From: Nitrospira sp.
Lineage (GTDB): Bacteria > Nitrospirota > Nitrospiria > Nitrospirales > Nitrospiraceae
DNA length: 64,000 nucleotides
Direction: 5' to 3'
NCBI GenBank assembly: GCA_009594865.1
Contig: VOPT01000011.1
Coordinates: forward strand, 62,001-126,000
Position numbers and translations under genes: made by a program. Under the pieces are notes generated by a model. That model had not been told where the DNA came from and did not search any database. It worked only from the letters and a program-made list of their open reading frames with translations. Every line of letters begins with the position of its first letter. Position 1 is the stretch's first letter. Positions 1 to 9,021 of this stretch are shown here, piece by piece.

Positions 1-577
1 CGACATTCATCTCCGCGACATCTTCGGCGACACCATGAAGCTGTTGTTCCCGTCGAATCCGGCCAAGCACATGGACGAGTACCTGACGCTCACGGACTGG
101 TCGCTACTAGAAGATGTGCGGCGATGGAAAAAAGCCGGGCAGAGCAGCCTGCGTCGCTTGCATCAGGAATGGGCGCATATCCTCAGCCGCGACGTGAAAT
201 GGAAAATGGCCTACAGCACGGTGTTGAAAGAAAAAGGTATCGAGCGGGGCATGGACTTTCCCAGCCACGAGCAGTTTCAGCAGCAGATTCAAAAGGCCTT
301 GCCGCCTAAGTTACAAGACCTGCCCTTCCGCGTCGATATGGCGCCATTGGATCCTCGCCCCGACCCCAAGGATACGCGTGGCATTCCCCTGCTCGTCTAC
401 GATCCCGGTACCAAGGGTCTTTCAACTGAACCATTGGAAGAGTTTCTCGACCTGCTTCCCACCCGTCTGGTGCAATTTCGTATCTATGCGCTCGATCACA
501 CCCATGACGCCGCCCTCTCCAGAGCCGCTGCGACCGTGCTGAATAAGACTCCGTCCAGTATCGAGACGAATTTCTAA
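1..577 (+). CDS. HD-superfamily phosphohydrolase, C-terminal part (5' truncated by window edge)
   Basis: The reading frame is open to the left edge from base 2, so the gene starts outside the window and the ATG at 35 is only an internal methionine. The visible 191 residues resemble the C-terminal helical part of COG1078-type HD-domain (dNTPase-like) proteins: a helix with the DEYLTLTDWSLLEDVRRW segment, then a basic helix and a mixed alpha/beta tail ending in a RFRIYALDHTHD-like strand region. The HD metal site itself would lie upstream and cannot be seen. The family hydrolyses nucleotide phosphates, but the substrate cannot be told from this tail. The same-strand kinase gene begins 200 bp downstream with its own promoter-like sequence. 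Confidence 0.6.
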   Translation, partial: DIHLRDIFGDTMKLLFPSNPAKHMDEYLTLTDWSLLEDVRRWKKAGQSSLRRLHQEWAHILSRDVKWKMAYSTVLKEKGIERGMDFPSHEQFQQQIQKALPPKLQDLPFRVDMAPLDPRPDPKDTRGIPLLVYDPGTKGLSTEPLEEFLDLLPTRLVQFRIYALDHTHDAALSRAAATVLNKTPSSIETNF

Positions 578-679
578 TCGTCAATAAATTGCTACTCCTG
601 CTGCCGTTCCACAGCCGTAGAATGGATCACAGCCCGGAAGCGACAACCCTAGGAATTGCACTAGGGCATATCGCATCTA

Positions 680-708
680 TTGAACTTTGCTCTTCTTACT
701 CATACTGA
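680..708 (+). promoter_or_regulatory. Candidate sigma70-type promoter of the sensor kinase operon
   Basis: TTGAAC at 680-685 and TACTGA at 703-708 are separated by 17 bp, 69 bp upstream of the kinase ATG at 778. The -35 is good and the -10 is moderate. This is the best promoter-like match in the 200-bp gap after the HD gene. Confidence 0.4.
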
Positions 709-777
709 GCAGACAATTGATCTGTCGCTCTCTGCCTATCTGACCGACGGCACGGTGCGCCACAAAGCAGGAGCCCC

Positions 778-3531
778 ATGACCAGCAATGGTCTCTGCGG
801 GCCAATGACAGACAAACTGACACCCCGCATTCGCGAACTAGGCATAACCGCTTTTATTGCCGCATCGTGCGGCGCCACGTTTGTGGTGGACTGCCTCACC
901 CCACGAGGCATTCCCGGGTGGGTCCTGTATACCATTCCGATTGTCCTCACCGCCTGGACACCGCATCGCTGGAGCTCTCCCGCCGTAGCAGCCGCCTGTG
1001 CGGGCCTCACATTCCTAGGTTATGTGTTCTCTGCCGATGTGCCGGGAGTGCCCACCTGGCTGCCCCAGATCAGCCGTTCGTTCAGCATTTTCCTTTTTCC
1101 CCTCATTGCCTATGTCGTGGACCGTCAAAAGCGCTTGACCACCGAACGACTGAAGGCCGCCACCATCGCTGCTGAGCACAAGGCCCTGCTGGACCGATCG
1201 CAGTTGCTGAGAAAGACCGCGGAAGAGGTACAGGATCTCTACGACCACGCTCCCTGCGGGTACCACTCCCTCGATGTGAACGGTCTCCTTGTGGCGGTGA
1301 ATCAGACCGAGGTGGACTGGCTGGGCTATACGAAAGACGAGCTCATCGGGAAAATCCGATTTTCGGACTTGATGACGCCGGCGAGTGCCGACCTGTTCAA
1401 GGAACGATTCGCCCGCTTCATCAGGGAAGGCCTCGTCAAAGATTTGGAATTTGAGGTCGTTCGCAAGGACGGCTCCGTCTTTACAGTCTTGCTCAGCGCG
1501 ACGGCGGTGACAGATTCGCAGGGGCGCTACCTGCTGAGCCGTACCACGCTGATTGACATCACAGATCGCAAACGCGTGGATCAGGCCTTGCGTCTGAGCC
1601 ACCAGTCGCTTGAGGCCTTGGTTGCAGAACGTACTGCCGCCCTTCAGGAAGCGAATCGTCGTTTAGCGCAGGAACTGGCGCAAAGCAAACACATCCAGCA
1701 GGCGCTCACTGCCAGCGAAAGCCGGTTTCGGGAACTCGTCGAGTCCCTGCCGCTGCCGATTTGGACCTGCCTTCCGGACGGCACCTGTGACTATCTGAGC
1801 CCCCGATGGGTGACGTATACGGGACGATCTGCAGACGAGCCCTTCAGCACCGGATGTCTCCAGCACGTTCACCCCGAAGACCGCCCGAGAATCACCGAGC
1901 AATGGCGCGACGCGGTGGCGCGTATCCAGCCCCTCGACACGGAACTGCGGTTCCAGCGGGCGGATGGCCTCTACCGCTGGTTCCATGCGCACGCGACGCC
2001 CCTCCGGGATCAAGATGGCCGCGTGCTGAAGTGGGTGGGCACCTACACCGACACCCACGATCGCAAACAAGCACAGGAAATCCAGGCCAGGCTGGCCGCC
2101 ATCGTGGAATCCTCTTCCGATGCCGTCATGAGCAAGGGATTGGACGGACGGATTCTCTCGTGGAACAAAAGCGCGGAGTTGATGTTCGGCTATTCCAGTG
2201 AAGAGATCATGGACCAGCCTATCTCCTGCATCTTGCCGCCCGACCGCCGTCCGGAAGAAGCCATTCTCATCGAGCAGATTACAGCGGGAATCCGCATCCA
2301 GCAATTTGAGAGCGTGCGTCTCCATAAGGACGGCCATCCTATCCAGGTCTCCTTGACCGTGTCGCCCATTGTCGATGTGAACGGAGAGGTGCGGGCTGTG
2401 TCGACGATTGCCCGAGACATCACGGAACGCAAGCGCGCCGAGGACGTCTTGAGTCAACAACGCCGACTCATTGAACTGTCGTATGAGCCGATTTTTTCCT
2501 GGGACACCCAACGCGGCATCGTGGATTGGAATCGCGGATGCGAGCAATTGTACGGCTACACACGCGCGGAGGCCATCGGACGAAACAGCCATGACTTGCT
2601 GAAAAGCACAGCGCTCTATCCGCTCGAACAGATCCTCGCAGAGCTGGAACAATCCGGTGCCTGGACCGGTGAACTTCACCATCACACCAAAGACGGGCGG
2701 GAGGTGCTCGTGGAGAGCCGCTGGGGCCTGATGAAAACCAGCGACCGCAGTCTTGTGCTGGAAACAAACCGGGACATTACCGAGCAACGCCACGCTGAGT
2801 TATTGATCGCAAAAAAGAACAAGGACCTCGAAACCCTGCTCTATGTGACCTCGCACGACCTGAAGGAACCGCTGCGCGCCATTGAAAGTTTCTCCGTGCT
2901 CATCCAGGAACGATATGCGAATCGGCTCGATGAGAAAGGCCAGGATTTCCTTCGCCGTATCGTCCGCGCCACGCAGCGGCTCGACCAGTTGCTCACCGAC
3001 ATTCTGGACCTTTCCCGCGCTCAGCGCATGGAGCCGCCGGTCGACGATATCGAGGCAGAGCAACTCGTCCAAGAAGTCTTACGGCGGCTGGAAAGCCGCA
3101 TCAAAGAGAGCGGAGCCACCATCACGGTATGTGCGCCGCTGCCCCGCCTCCGGATCAATACCACCTGGGCAGTCCAGGGCATCTACAACCTGGTGTCGAA
3201 CGCCTTAAAGTTTGTCGCCGACGGCAAACCACCGGACATCGAGATCGCGCCCCATATGGAAATCGATGCTGACGGCACGGAATGTTCGGGCCTGGTCATC
3301 CGCGACCGCGGCCCCGGCATTCCACCCGACCAGCGTGAGCGCATCTTTGAGTTGTTCCGGCGGGCAGTGGGACGGGACATCGAAGGAACCGGAGCCGGCC
3401 TGGCCATCGTCAGGCAGGTGGCGGAACGGCATGGAGGCCGCGCCTGGGTCTTGCCCCGTGAGGGTGGAGGATCGGATTTTTATATTACATTCGGCATTAA
3501 CCGGCATGTTGCGAAAGAGGTACGACTATGA
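778..3531 (+). CDS. Membrane-bound multi-PAS sensor histidine kinase
   Basis: A 917-residue sensor kinase. Residues about 15-120 hold four hydrophobic segments, i.e. a membrane-integral sensor region. Four PAS domains follow (about 150-265, 315-435, 440-555, 560-680), with a short coiled coil between the first two. The dimerisation domain has the H-box SHDLKEPLRAIESF with the phospho-acceptor at H693. The C-terminal HATPase_c domain has the DRGPGIP (G1) and GTGAGLAIV (G2) boxes. The His-kinase part is of the phytochrome-like class that often pairs with Rcp1-type regulators. An AGGAG six bases before ATG 778 supports this start over the in-frame ATG at 805. The gene overlaps the next one by 4 bp (ATGA), so the pair is translationally coupled. 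The signal sensed is unknown. Confidence 0.85.
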   Translation: MTSNGLCGPMTDKLTPRIRELGITAFIAASCGATFVVDCLTPRGIPGWVLYTIPIVLTAWTPHRWSSPAVAAACAGLTFLGYVFSADVPGVPTWLPQISRSFSIFLFPLIAYVVDRQKRLTTERLKAATIAAEHKALLDRSQLLRKTAEEVQDLYDHAPCGYHSLDVNGLLVAVNQTEVDWLGYTKDELIGKIRFSDLMTPASADLFKERFARFIREGLVKDLEFEVVRKDGSVFTVLLSATAVTDSQGRYLLSRTTLIDITDRKRVDQALRLSHQSLEALVAERTAALQEANRRLAQELAQSKHIQQALTASESRFRELVESLPLPIWTCLPDGTCDYLSPRWVTYTGRSADEPFSTGCLQHVHPEDRPRITEQWRDAVARIQPLDTELRFQRADGLYRWFHAHATPLRDQDGRVLKWVGTYTDTHDRKQAQEIQARLAAIVESSSDAVMSKGLDGRILSWNKSAELMFGYSSEEIMDQPISCILPPDRRPEEAILIEQITAGIRIQQFESVRLHKDGHPIQVSLTVSPIVDVNGEVRAVSTIARDITERKRAEDVLSQQRRLIELSYEPIFSWDTQRGIVDWNRGCEQLYGYTRAEAIGRNSHDLLKSTALYPLEQILAELEQSGAWTGELHHHTKDGREVLVESRWGLMKTSDRSLVLETNRDITEQRHAELLIAKKNKDLETLLYVTSHDLKEPLRAIESFSVLIQERYANRLDEKGQDFLRRIVRATQRLDQLLTDILDLSRAQRMEPPVDDIEAEQLVQEVLRRLESRIKESGATITVCAPLPRLRINTTWAVQGIYNLVSNALKFVADGKPPDIEIAPHMEIDADGTECSGLVIRDRGPGIPPDQRERIFELFRRAVGRDIEGTGAGLAIVRQVAERHGGRAWVLPREGGGSDFYITFGINRHVAKEVRL

Positions 3532-3968
3532 CGCTGAGATCCTTCGACATTCTGATCGCTGAGGACAATGAGGACGATATTCTGCTGATTCGTGAGGCGT
3601 TCGAAACCGTGAATATGACCAATCGGATCGCAGTGGTTCGAGACGGCGCCGAGGCGATGGCCTACCTGCGCGGAGAAGGGCCATTTCATCAGTGCCCGCT
3701 TCCCGGCATGGTCCTGTTGGATATTAATATGCCCAAGAAGACGGGGCTCGAGGTCCTGTCGGAGATCAAATCGGATCCCCGCTTTCGCGCGATTCCTGTC
3801 GTGATCCTGACGGTCAGCGAGCGGGAGGAAGATATTGTCCGATCGTTCGAACAGGGCGCCTGTTCCTATATTCGAAAGCCCGTCACATTTACACGATTTA
3901 TCGCCGTCGTCAAAGAGTTCGAACTGTATTGGACACTCGTCTCCAAGGTTCCCACGCTCAAGAGGTAA
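3528..3968 (+). CDS. Single-domain response regulator (Rcp1-type CheY-like)
   Basis: A 146-residue receiver domain without an output domain. It has the acidic pair in EDNEDD near the N-terminus, the phosphorylatable aspartate D65 in LLDINMPKK, the conserved Thr in VILTVSE and the Lys in IRKPV. The long beta3-alpha3 segment and the C-terminal helix are typical of Rcp1-like regulators that relay phosphate from phytochrome-like kinases. Start ATG overlaps the upstream kinase stop. The most likely partner is therefore the kinase encoded directly upstream; relay to the next gene's kinase is also possible. Confidence 0.85.
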   Translation: MTLRSFDILIAEDNEDDILLIREAFETVNMTNRIAVVRDGAEAMAYLRGEGPFHQCPLPGMVLLDINMPKKTGLEVLSEIKSDPRFRAIPVVILTVSEREEDIVRSFEQGACSYIRKPVTFTRFIAVVKEFELYWTLVSKVPTLKR

Positions 3969-3971
3969 CAC

Positions 3972-6419
3972 ATGCAGGTGTTGCTGATCGAAGACAATGA
4001 AGATGATGCGGAATTGATCCGTGAGGCGCTCTGTGAACAGTCGCCACACGATGTGCTGCTCACCTGGGCCGACCGCCTTGAAACCGGCCTGCTGAAACTC
4101 GCCGAAAGCTTTCCTGACGCCGTCTTGGTCGATCTTTCGCTACCGGACAGCCAGGGCATGGAAACCCTGGTGCGCGTGCGAGCGCAATCCCACGAAGCGG
4201 CCGTGATTGTGCTGACGGGGCTCGACAATGATCTCGTGGCGGAAAAATCCCTGCTGCACGGTGCGCAGGATTATCTGGTGAAAGGCCGATTGACCGGTGA
4301 CGGATTGAAGCGTGCCATTCGGTATGCGATGGGACGGCATCGCGTCGAACAAGCCTTGCGAAAAAGTGAAGAACGATTCCATCTCACCTGCCTCGCGACT
4401 CGGGACGGCATCTGGGATTGGGACATTACTTCCGGCGAGACCTGGTTCAACGACGCCTATCAAACGGTCTATGGCCCCGGACTAAAGGCGCAAGAGCGAA
4501 GCCGGATTCCCTGGGCGGATCAGATCCACCCCGAAGATCGAACGTCGATCCTCTTAGGCCTCAACCAGACACTGGAGTCCGACAAGAATTTGTGGACCGC
4601 TGAATATCGTTTTCGACGAACGGACGGCACCTATGCCTATGTCATCGACCATGGCTATGTGCTTCGGAATTATGCCGGGATACCCTACCGGATGATCGGG
4701 GCGAAAACCGACATTTCCGATCGCCGGCAGGCGGAAACGATGCATGCCGTCCAGTTGACCGTCGGCCTGGCGCTGGAAGAGTCCGTGTCGTTGAATGAGG
4801 CAGTGCCAAAAATTCTGCGCGCGATGTGCGAACTGCAAGGCTGGTCGTTGGGTGCGCTGTGGCTCGTCGATACGCAACACGCGGTCTTGCGCTGCAATGC
4901 GCTGTGGCACCCCTCAGGCCAGCAGATGGAGCCCTTCGCCCAGGCCTATCGCACCCAGTTCCTGCGGCAGGATATGGGATTGGCCGGACAGGCGTGGAAG
5001 ACGGACGCCCCGGCCTTCTGCCCTGACATATGGCATGAGGCCGACTTCCCCGCACATGAGGCGGCGCGAGACGCGGACCTTCATGGCGCGATCGCGTTTC
5101 CGATCCATACCGGGAAAGAGATTCTCGGCATCATGGAGTTTTTTACGGTCGAGGTGCTCCACCCGGCCCTGTCCCGCATGGAGCGGATTTCCGAGCTGGG
5201 CGCCATGATCAGCCAGTTTCTGAATCGGAAAGATCTGGAGCGGCAATTGCGGCAGGCGCAGAAAATGGAAGCGCTAGGGCGGATGGCAGGAGGCGTGGCA
5301 CACGACTTCAACAACCTGCTGACCATCATCAATAGTTGGGCCGAGCTCTTGATGGACGAGCCCAGCCTGACCTCACGGGCACAACGCGGCATGGCGCAAA
5401 TCAGGGAAGCCGGCAACAAGGCCACCGGCCTGACGCGTCAGTTGCTGGCCTTCACGCGCCATCAGGTCGTCGAACGGCAGTCGCTGAACCTCAATGAGCG
5501 CGTGAGCGATATCGTCGAACTCATGAAACGAGTCATCGGCGAGGACATTCATCTCGTCTTGACCCTGAATCCCACGCTGGGACGCATCAAAGCGGATCCC
5601 GGCCAGATTGAACAAGTCGTGATGAATCTCGTCGTCAACGCCCGGGATGCCATGCCCCATGGCGGACGGCTTGAATTGGAAACCGGCGAGGTGCTGATCT
5701 CCCACTCCGATCCGTTTTGGCCCGACCCCTTGCCTCCCGGCCCCTACGTCACCCTGGCCGTTCGTGATACGGGGTGCGGCATGAGCGCCGAAACCCTGGC
5801 CCATGTCTTCGAACCGTTTTTTACCACCAAGGAATTGGGCAAAGGGACGGGCCTTGGACTGTCGACCGTCTACGGCATTGTTCGACAAAGCAACGGCACC
5901 GTGGGAATCACGAGCGAGGTGGGAAAAGGCACCAGCTTCACCATTTACCTGCCGCGCCTGGAAGAAGGCACGGACGCACCCCGCCCGGTGACACAGCCCA
6001 AAGCCACAAGCGAACAGTCGGAAACCATCCTGCTGGTCGAAGACAACGATATGGTGAGAGGATTGGCCCATACCGTCCTCGTGGCCCAGCACTATCATGT
6101 CCTGGCCGCCAGGTCCGGCGAAGAAGCGTTAGAGATGGTGCGCCGGCAGGGCCGCCACATTGCCCTGCTGCTGACCGATATGGTGATGCCGGGCATGGGA
6201 GGCGCCCAGCTGGCTCGGGAGCTGCAGACCCTTCAACCGGATATCAAAGTCGTTCTCACGTCAGGCTATTCTGGGCGCGATGAAACACGGTTGAAAACGT
6301 TCGATACCCAGGTGACCTTTTTGCCGAAACCGTATACCCCCGAGTCGCTCACGAAAGCTGTGGCCACGACATTGGAATCACAGACTCGGCAGGGAAGCTG
6401 CAAGGATCGGTCACACTGA
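3972..6419 (+). CDS. Hybrid histidine kinase: REC-PAS-GAF-HisKA-HATPase-REC
   Basis: An 815-residue cytoplasmic hybrid kinase with no membrane segment. It begins with a receiver domain (about 1-125, aspartate D54 in VDLSLPDS). A PAS domain with PAC follows at about 140-255 and a GAF-like domain at about 270-430. The H-box is GGVAHDFNNLLTI with H444. The HATPase_c domain carries the VNARDAM N-box and the GKGTGLGLSTVYG G2 box. A second receiver follows, with D736 in LLTDMVMPGMGG. The gene starts 3 bp after the response regulator stop. A kinase with receivers at both ends can take phosphate from one partner and hand it on, so the three genes probably form one phosphorelay. No output gene is adjacent. 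Confidence 0.85.
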   Translation: MQVLLIEDNEDDAELIREALCEQSPHDVLLTWADRLETGLLKLAESFPDAVLVDLSLPDSQGMETLVRVRAQSHEAAVIVLTGLDNDLVAEKSLLHGAQDYLVKGRLTGDGLKRAIRYAMGRHRVEQALRKSEERFHLTCLATRDGIWDWDITSGETWFNDAYQTVYGPGLKAQERSRIPWADQIHPEDRTSILLGLNQTLESDKNLWTAEYRFRRTDGTYAYVIDHGYVLRNYAGIPYRMIGAKTDISDRRQAETMHAVQLTVGLALEESVSLNEAVPKILRAMCELQGWSLGALWLVDTQHAVLRCNALWHPSGQQMEPFAQAYRTQFLRQDMGLAGQAWKTDAPAFCPDIWHEADFPAHEAARDADLHGAIAFPIHTGKEILGIMEFFTVEVLHPALSRMERISELGAMISQFLNRKDLERQLRQAQKMEALGRMAGGVAHDFNNLLTIINSWAELLMDEPSLTSRAQRGMAQIREAGNKATGLTRQLLAFTRHQVVERQSLNLNERVSDIVELMKRVIGEDIHLVLTLNPTLGRIKADPGQIEQVVMNLVVNARDAMPHGGRLELETGEVLISHSDPFWPDPLPPGPYVTLAVRDTGCGMSAETLAHVFEPFFTTKELGKGTGLGLSTVYGIVRQSNGTVGITSEVGKGTSFTIYLPRLEEGTDAPRPVTQPKATSEQSETILLVEDNDMVRGLAHTVLVAQHYHVLAARSGEEALEMVRRQGRHIALLLTDMVMPGMGGAQLARELQTLQPDIKVVLTSGYSGRDETRLKTFDTQVTFLPKPYTPESLTKAVATTLESQTRQGSCKDRSH

Positions 6420-6469
6420 TCCTCAGGAACTTCGAAGAGCATGCAGGGCGAGGAGGAGTGAGCGCGAGA

Positions 6470-6487
6470 GACGGCCTATCGGCCGTC
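6470..6487. terminator. Possible hairpin between convergent genes
   Basis: GACGGCC (6470-6476) and GGCCGTC (6481-6487) form a 7-bp stem with a 4-base loop. It lies between the end of the kinase operon and the end of the M23 peptidase gene and spans the latter's stop codon. There is no T-tract on either side, so a terminator role is uncertain. Confidence 0.3.
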
Positions 6488-7495
6488 ACCGCCGGCCGCT
6501 GTCGGGGTTGATTCTTCCTGAGTGGGAACCGGCGGCCCAGCCAATACCGGGCGGGCGGCGGCGGGATTCTGCGGAAAGGGCAGATCGAGGAGCGCATAGG
6601 GATTCACGCGAGCGCCGTTGACTTTCATCCCCCAATGGAGATGCGGGCCGGTCGCTCTCCCTGTCGCGCCGACCTTCCCGATGACCTGGCCGGCCTTGAC
6701 CAGATCTCCTTCGTTGACCAGCGCCTCAGACAGGTGAAAATACATCGAATACAGACCGAGGCCATGATCCACAAAAATGCCTCGCCCCGAAAAAATATGA
6801 TCGACGACGAGCCGCACGACCCCGTCATTGCTCGCCACAACATCCGTCCCCATCGGCGCGCCGATATCCTCTCCGTTGTGCGGGTTCCTGGGCTGCCCGT
6901 TCATGATGCGGACGCTGCCGAAAATCCCGGTTCGTTTTCCGCGAACCGGTTCGATGAACCCCGCCTGCCAGAGTCGCATGGCGGACTCTTCTGCTAAGGC
7001 CTTGCGAACCTGTTCTTGCTCGGCCTTCCAGCGCGCGGTCGCTTTCTCATCGAGATCGACTTTATCTTTAGGCAATTTGAGATGCTCGACGGCGAACTTT
7101 TCCTTCACGACCAGGACCTGATAGGAAAAATGTCTGGTTTGCTCGCCCAATTGCGCATCGATCGTCAGCTCATGCGTGCCCGGTTCATCCTGCAGATCGA
7201 TGCCGAGCAATCCGATATAGCCCGTTCCACCGGCGGCGGGATTCGGGAACAGCGTCACGGTGCGGCCCAGGAACTTCCCTTTGACGCTGGCGGCTTCCCT
7301 GAGATCGGGAACGGTGACCACGACGACCTGCCCCTGCTTGCCACTGAATTGACCGTCTCCTCCGCGCGGCACAGGTCCCGTGTTCGGAAAGAGCTCAACA
7401 GGAAACACGCTGGCGAGCAGCACGACCGAGATGATAAGAAAGCGATCGAGAAACGACATGGTCTTGGCTCGACTCACTCCATCCACTCGTCTCAT
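6476..7495 (-). CDS. Exported M23-family (LytM-type) metallopeptidase
   Basis: A 339-residue protein. A hydrophobic N-terminal segment (about residues 13-35) is a signal peptide or anchor. An N-terminal beta-rich region is followed by a helical linker (about 145-185) and a C-terminal LytM domain. The zinc-binding signature is visible: HNGEDIGAPMGT (H and D ligands) and GPHLHWGM (the HxH motif). This family cleaves peptidoglycan cross-bridges in the periplasm. The start overlaps the stop of pafA by 4 bp (ATGA), which supports the ATG at 7495 over the internal Met13 and makes it the last gene of the proteasome operon. Its link with pupylation is not obvious from family knowledge. Confidence 0.8.
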   Translation of the reverse strand: MRRVDGVSRAKTMSFLDRFLIISVVLLASVFPVELFPNTGPVPRGGDGQFSGKQGQVVVVTVPDLREAASVKGKFLGRTVTLFPNPAAGGTGYIGLLGIDLQDEPGTHELTIDAQLGEQTRHFSYQVLVVKEKFAVEHLKLPKDKVDLDEKATARWKAEQEQVRKALAEESAMRLWQAGFIEPVRGKRTGIFGSVRIMNGQPRNPHNGEDIGAPMGTDVVASNDGVVRLVVDHIFSGRGIFVDHGLGLYSMYFHLSEALVNEGDLVKAGQVIGKVGATGRATGPHLHWGMKVNGARVNPYALLDLPFPQNPAAARPVLAGPPVPTQEESTPTAAGGDGR

Positions 7496-8868
7496 CGGTA
7501 CAGTCGCGCACCGGAGACCTGTGACAACAACTCTTCAACTCGCCGGTTGACTGCGCTGAACGGATCCATGCAGAGAATCGTCTCTTCCCAATACCCGTTC
7601 AGTTTCAGATAAGTCCAGTCGACCGTATATGACCGATTCTTGGCGCGCGCAAAGCGGATGAAATCGCCGCGGACTTTCGCCCTGGTGGTCTGAGGCGGGA
7701 CCGACATGGCCCGTTGTACCGCCTCTTCTTCCACAATCCTGGCAGCCATGCCACGATTCTCCATTAAATAATACAGCCCGCGCGTCCGTTTCACGTCATG
7801 AAATTGCAAATCCAACAGAAACACTCGGGGATCGTCCCACCCGCAGTCTTTTTTGTCCGTGTACGATTGGATCAGATGCTTTTTCATCACCCAATCGACT
7901 TCGTGCACGAGCTGCATCGGATCGTCTTCCAGGCGATCCAGCACGGATATCCATTTGTCCAGCACGTCATCCAAGACCGGATCATGATCCTGTGCGGCCA
8001 GAAATTCCGTGGCGCGCTTGACATAGACGCGCTGAATTTCAATCGCGGTCATCTGCCGCCCGTCATCCAGCTTCACCTTCTTGTTCAGCGTGGGATCGCG
8101 GGAGATTTCGCGAATGGCTTTCACGGGATCTTCGAGTTCCATGCCGGTCACGGAGAATCCCGATTCGATCATGGAGAGAACCAACGTGGCAGTGCCGACC
8201 TTCAGATAGGTGGCATATTCCGACATATTGGAATCCCCCACGATGATGTGGAGCCGTCGATATTTCTCCGCATCGGCATGGGGCTCATCCCGCGTATTGA
8301 TGATGCTGCGCGACGAGGTCGTGGAGGAGGACGTCTTTTCGTGGATATGCTGCGCGCGTTGAGAAATGAAATACTGCGGTTTGCCGGAGACCTTCAGCAC
8401 CTTGCCCGCGCCGGAATAAATCTGCCGGGTCACAAAAAACGGGATGAGCTGCTCGGTCACCTTCCAAAAATCCACATCCCGGCGCATGAGATAATTTTCA
8501 TGGCACCCATAGGTGTTCCCAAGCGAGTCGGTATTGTTCTTAAAGATATAGATTTCTCCGGACAACCCCTCTTCCCGCAAACGCTCCTCGGCCGCCGGCA
8601 AACAGGCTTCCAATAAGCGCTCACCGGCTTTATCGTGAATCACCAGATCGAGAATGTTGTCACATTCCGGCGTGGAGTATTCGGGATGGCAGCCGGTATC
8701 CTGATAGAATCGCGCACCGTTGACCAGAAACGCGTTCGACGGCCAACTGTTGGGAATCAGCCCTTCAAAGATATAGCCCAGCACTTTCTCCATGGGAAGA
8801 TAGATCTTCCCGTTGGGAGAAAAAATCAGGCCGTACTCGTTTTCAAGGCCGAAGATTCGTTGTTGCAT
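7492..8868 (-). CDS. pafA: Pup--protein ligase PafA
   Basis: A 458-residue carboxylate-amine ligase. It uses ATP to join the C-terminal glutamate of Pup (or the related UBact) to substrate lysines. The N-terminus QQRIFGLENEYG, the catalytic-aspartate segment ARFYQD (D57) followed by HPEYSTPEC, the KNNTDSLGNTYGCHENYL stretch and NTRDEPHAD match actinobacterial PafA closely over the whole length. Start 8868 is chosen because it matches PafA N-termini and has an AGGTG about 8 bases upstream; the frame is open 34 codons further upstream, but that stretch has no family resemblance. 153 bp of non-coding sequence separate it from prcA, and it is coupled to the downstream M23 gene. Confidence 0.95.
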   Translation of the reverse strand: MQQRIFGLENEYGLIFSPNGKIYLPMEKVLGYIFEGLIPNSWPSNAFLVNGARFYQDTGCHPEYSTPECDNILDLVIHDKAGERLLEACLPAAEERLREEGLSGEIYIFKNNTDSLGNTYGCHENYLMRRDVDFWKVTEQLIPFFVTRQIYSGAGKVLKVSGKPQYFISQRAQHIHEKTSSSTTSSRSIINTRDEPHADAEKYRRLHIIVGDSNMSEYATYLKVGTATLVLSMIESGFSVTGMELEDPVKAIREISRDPTLNKKVKLDDGRQMTAIEIQRVYVKRATEFLAAQDHDPVLDDVLDKWISVLDRLEDDPMQLVHEVDWVMKKHLIQSYTDKKDCGWDDPRVFLLDLQFHDVKRTRGLYYLMENRGMAARIVEEEAVQRAMSVPPQTTRAKVRGDFIRFARAKNRSYTVDWTYLKLNGYWEETILCMDPFSAVNRRVEELLSQVSGARLYR

Positions 8869-9021
8869 GGAGACACCTGCTTCCGGTGCGGCTCTTGTCA
8901 GGATACACCCTGACGCGAGTGGCTTCAACAGAGTCCGGTGAGCATTTCGTGGCCAGGCGCCGTCGAACAATCCACGGACCGATCACCGGCTAACTGGAGT
9001 TCAGCCCTCTATGCAGGAACG

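Noticed and set aside
8869..9021. The 153-bp gap between prcA and pafA as a site for pup
   Set aside because: Read in all minus-strand frames: the only ATG frame has five codons, and the longest GTG frame ends in no GG[E/Q]-type tail and has no Pup-like composition. The extension of the pafA frame upstream is not family-like either.
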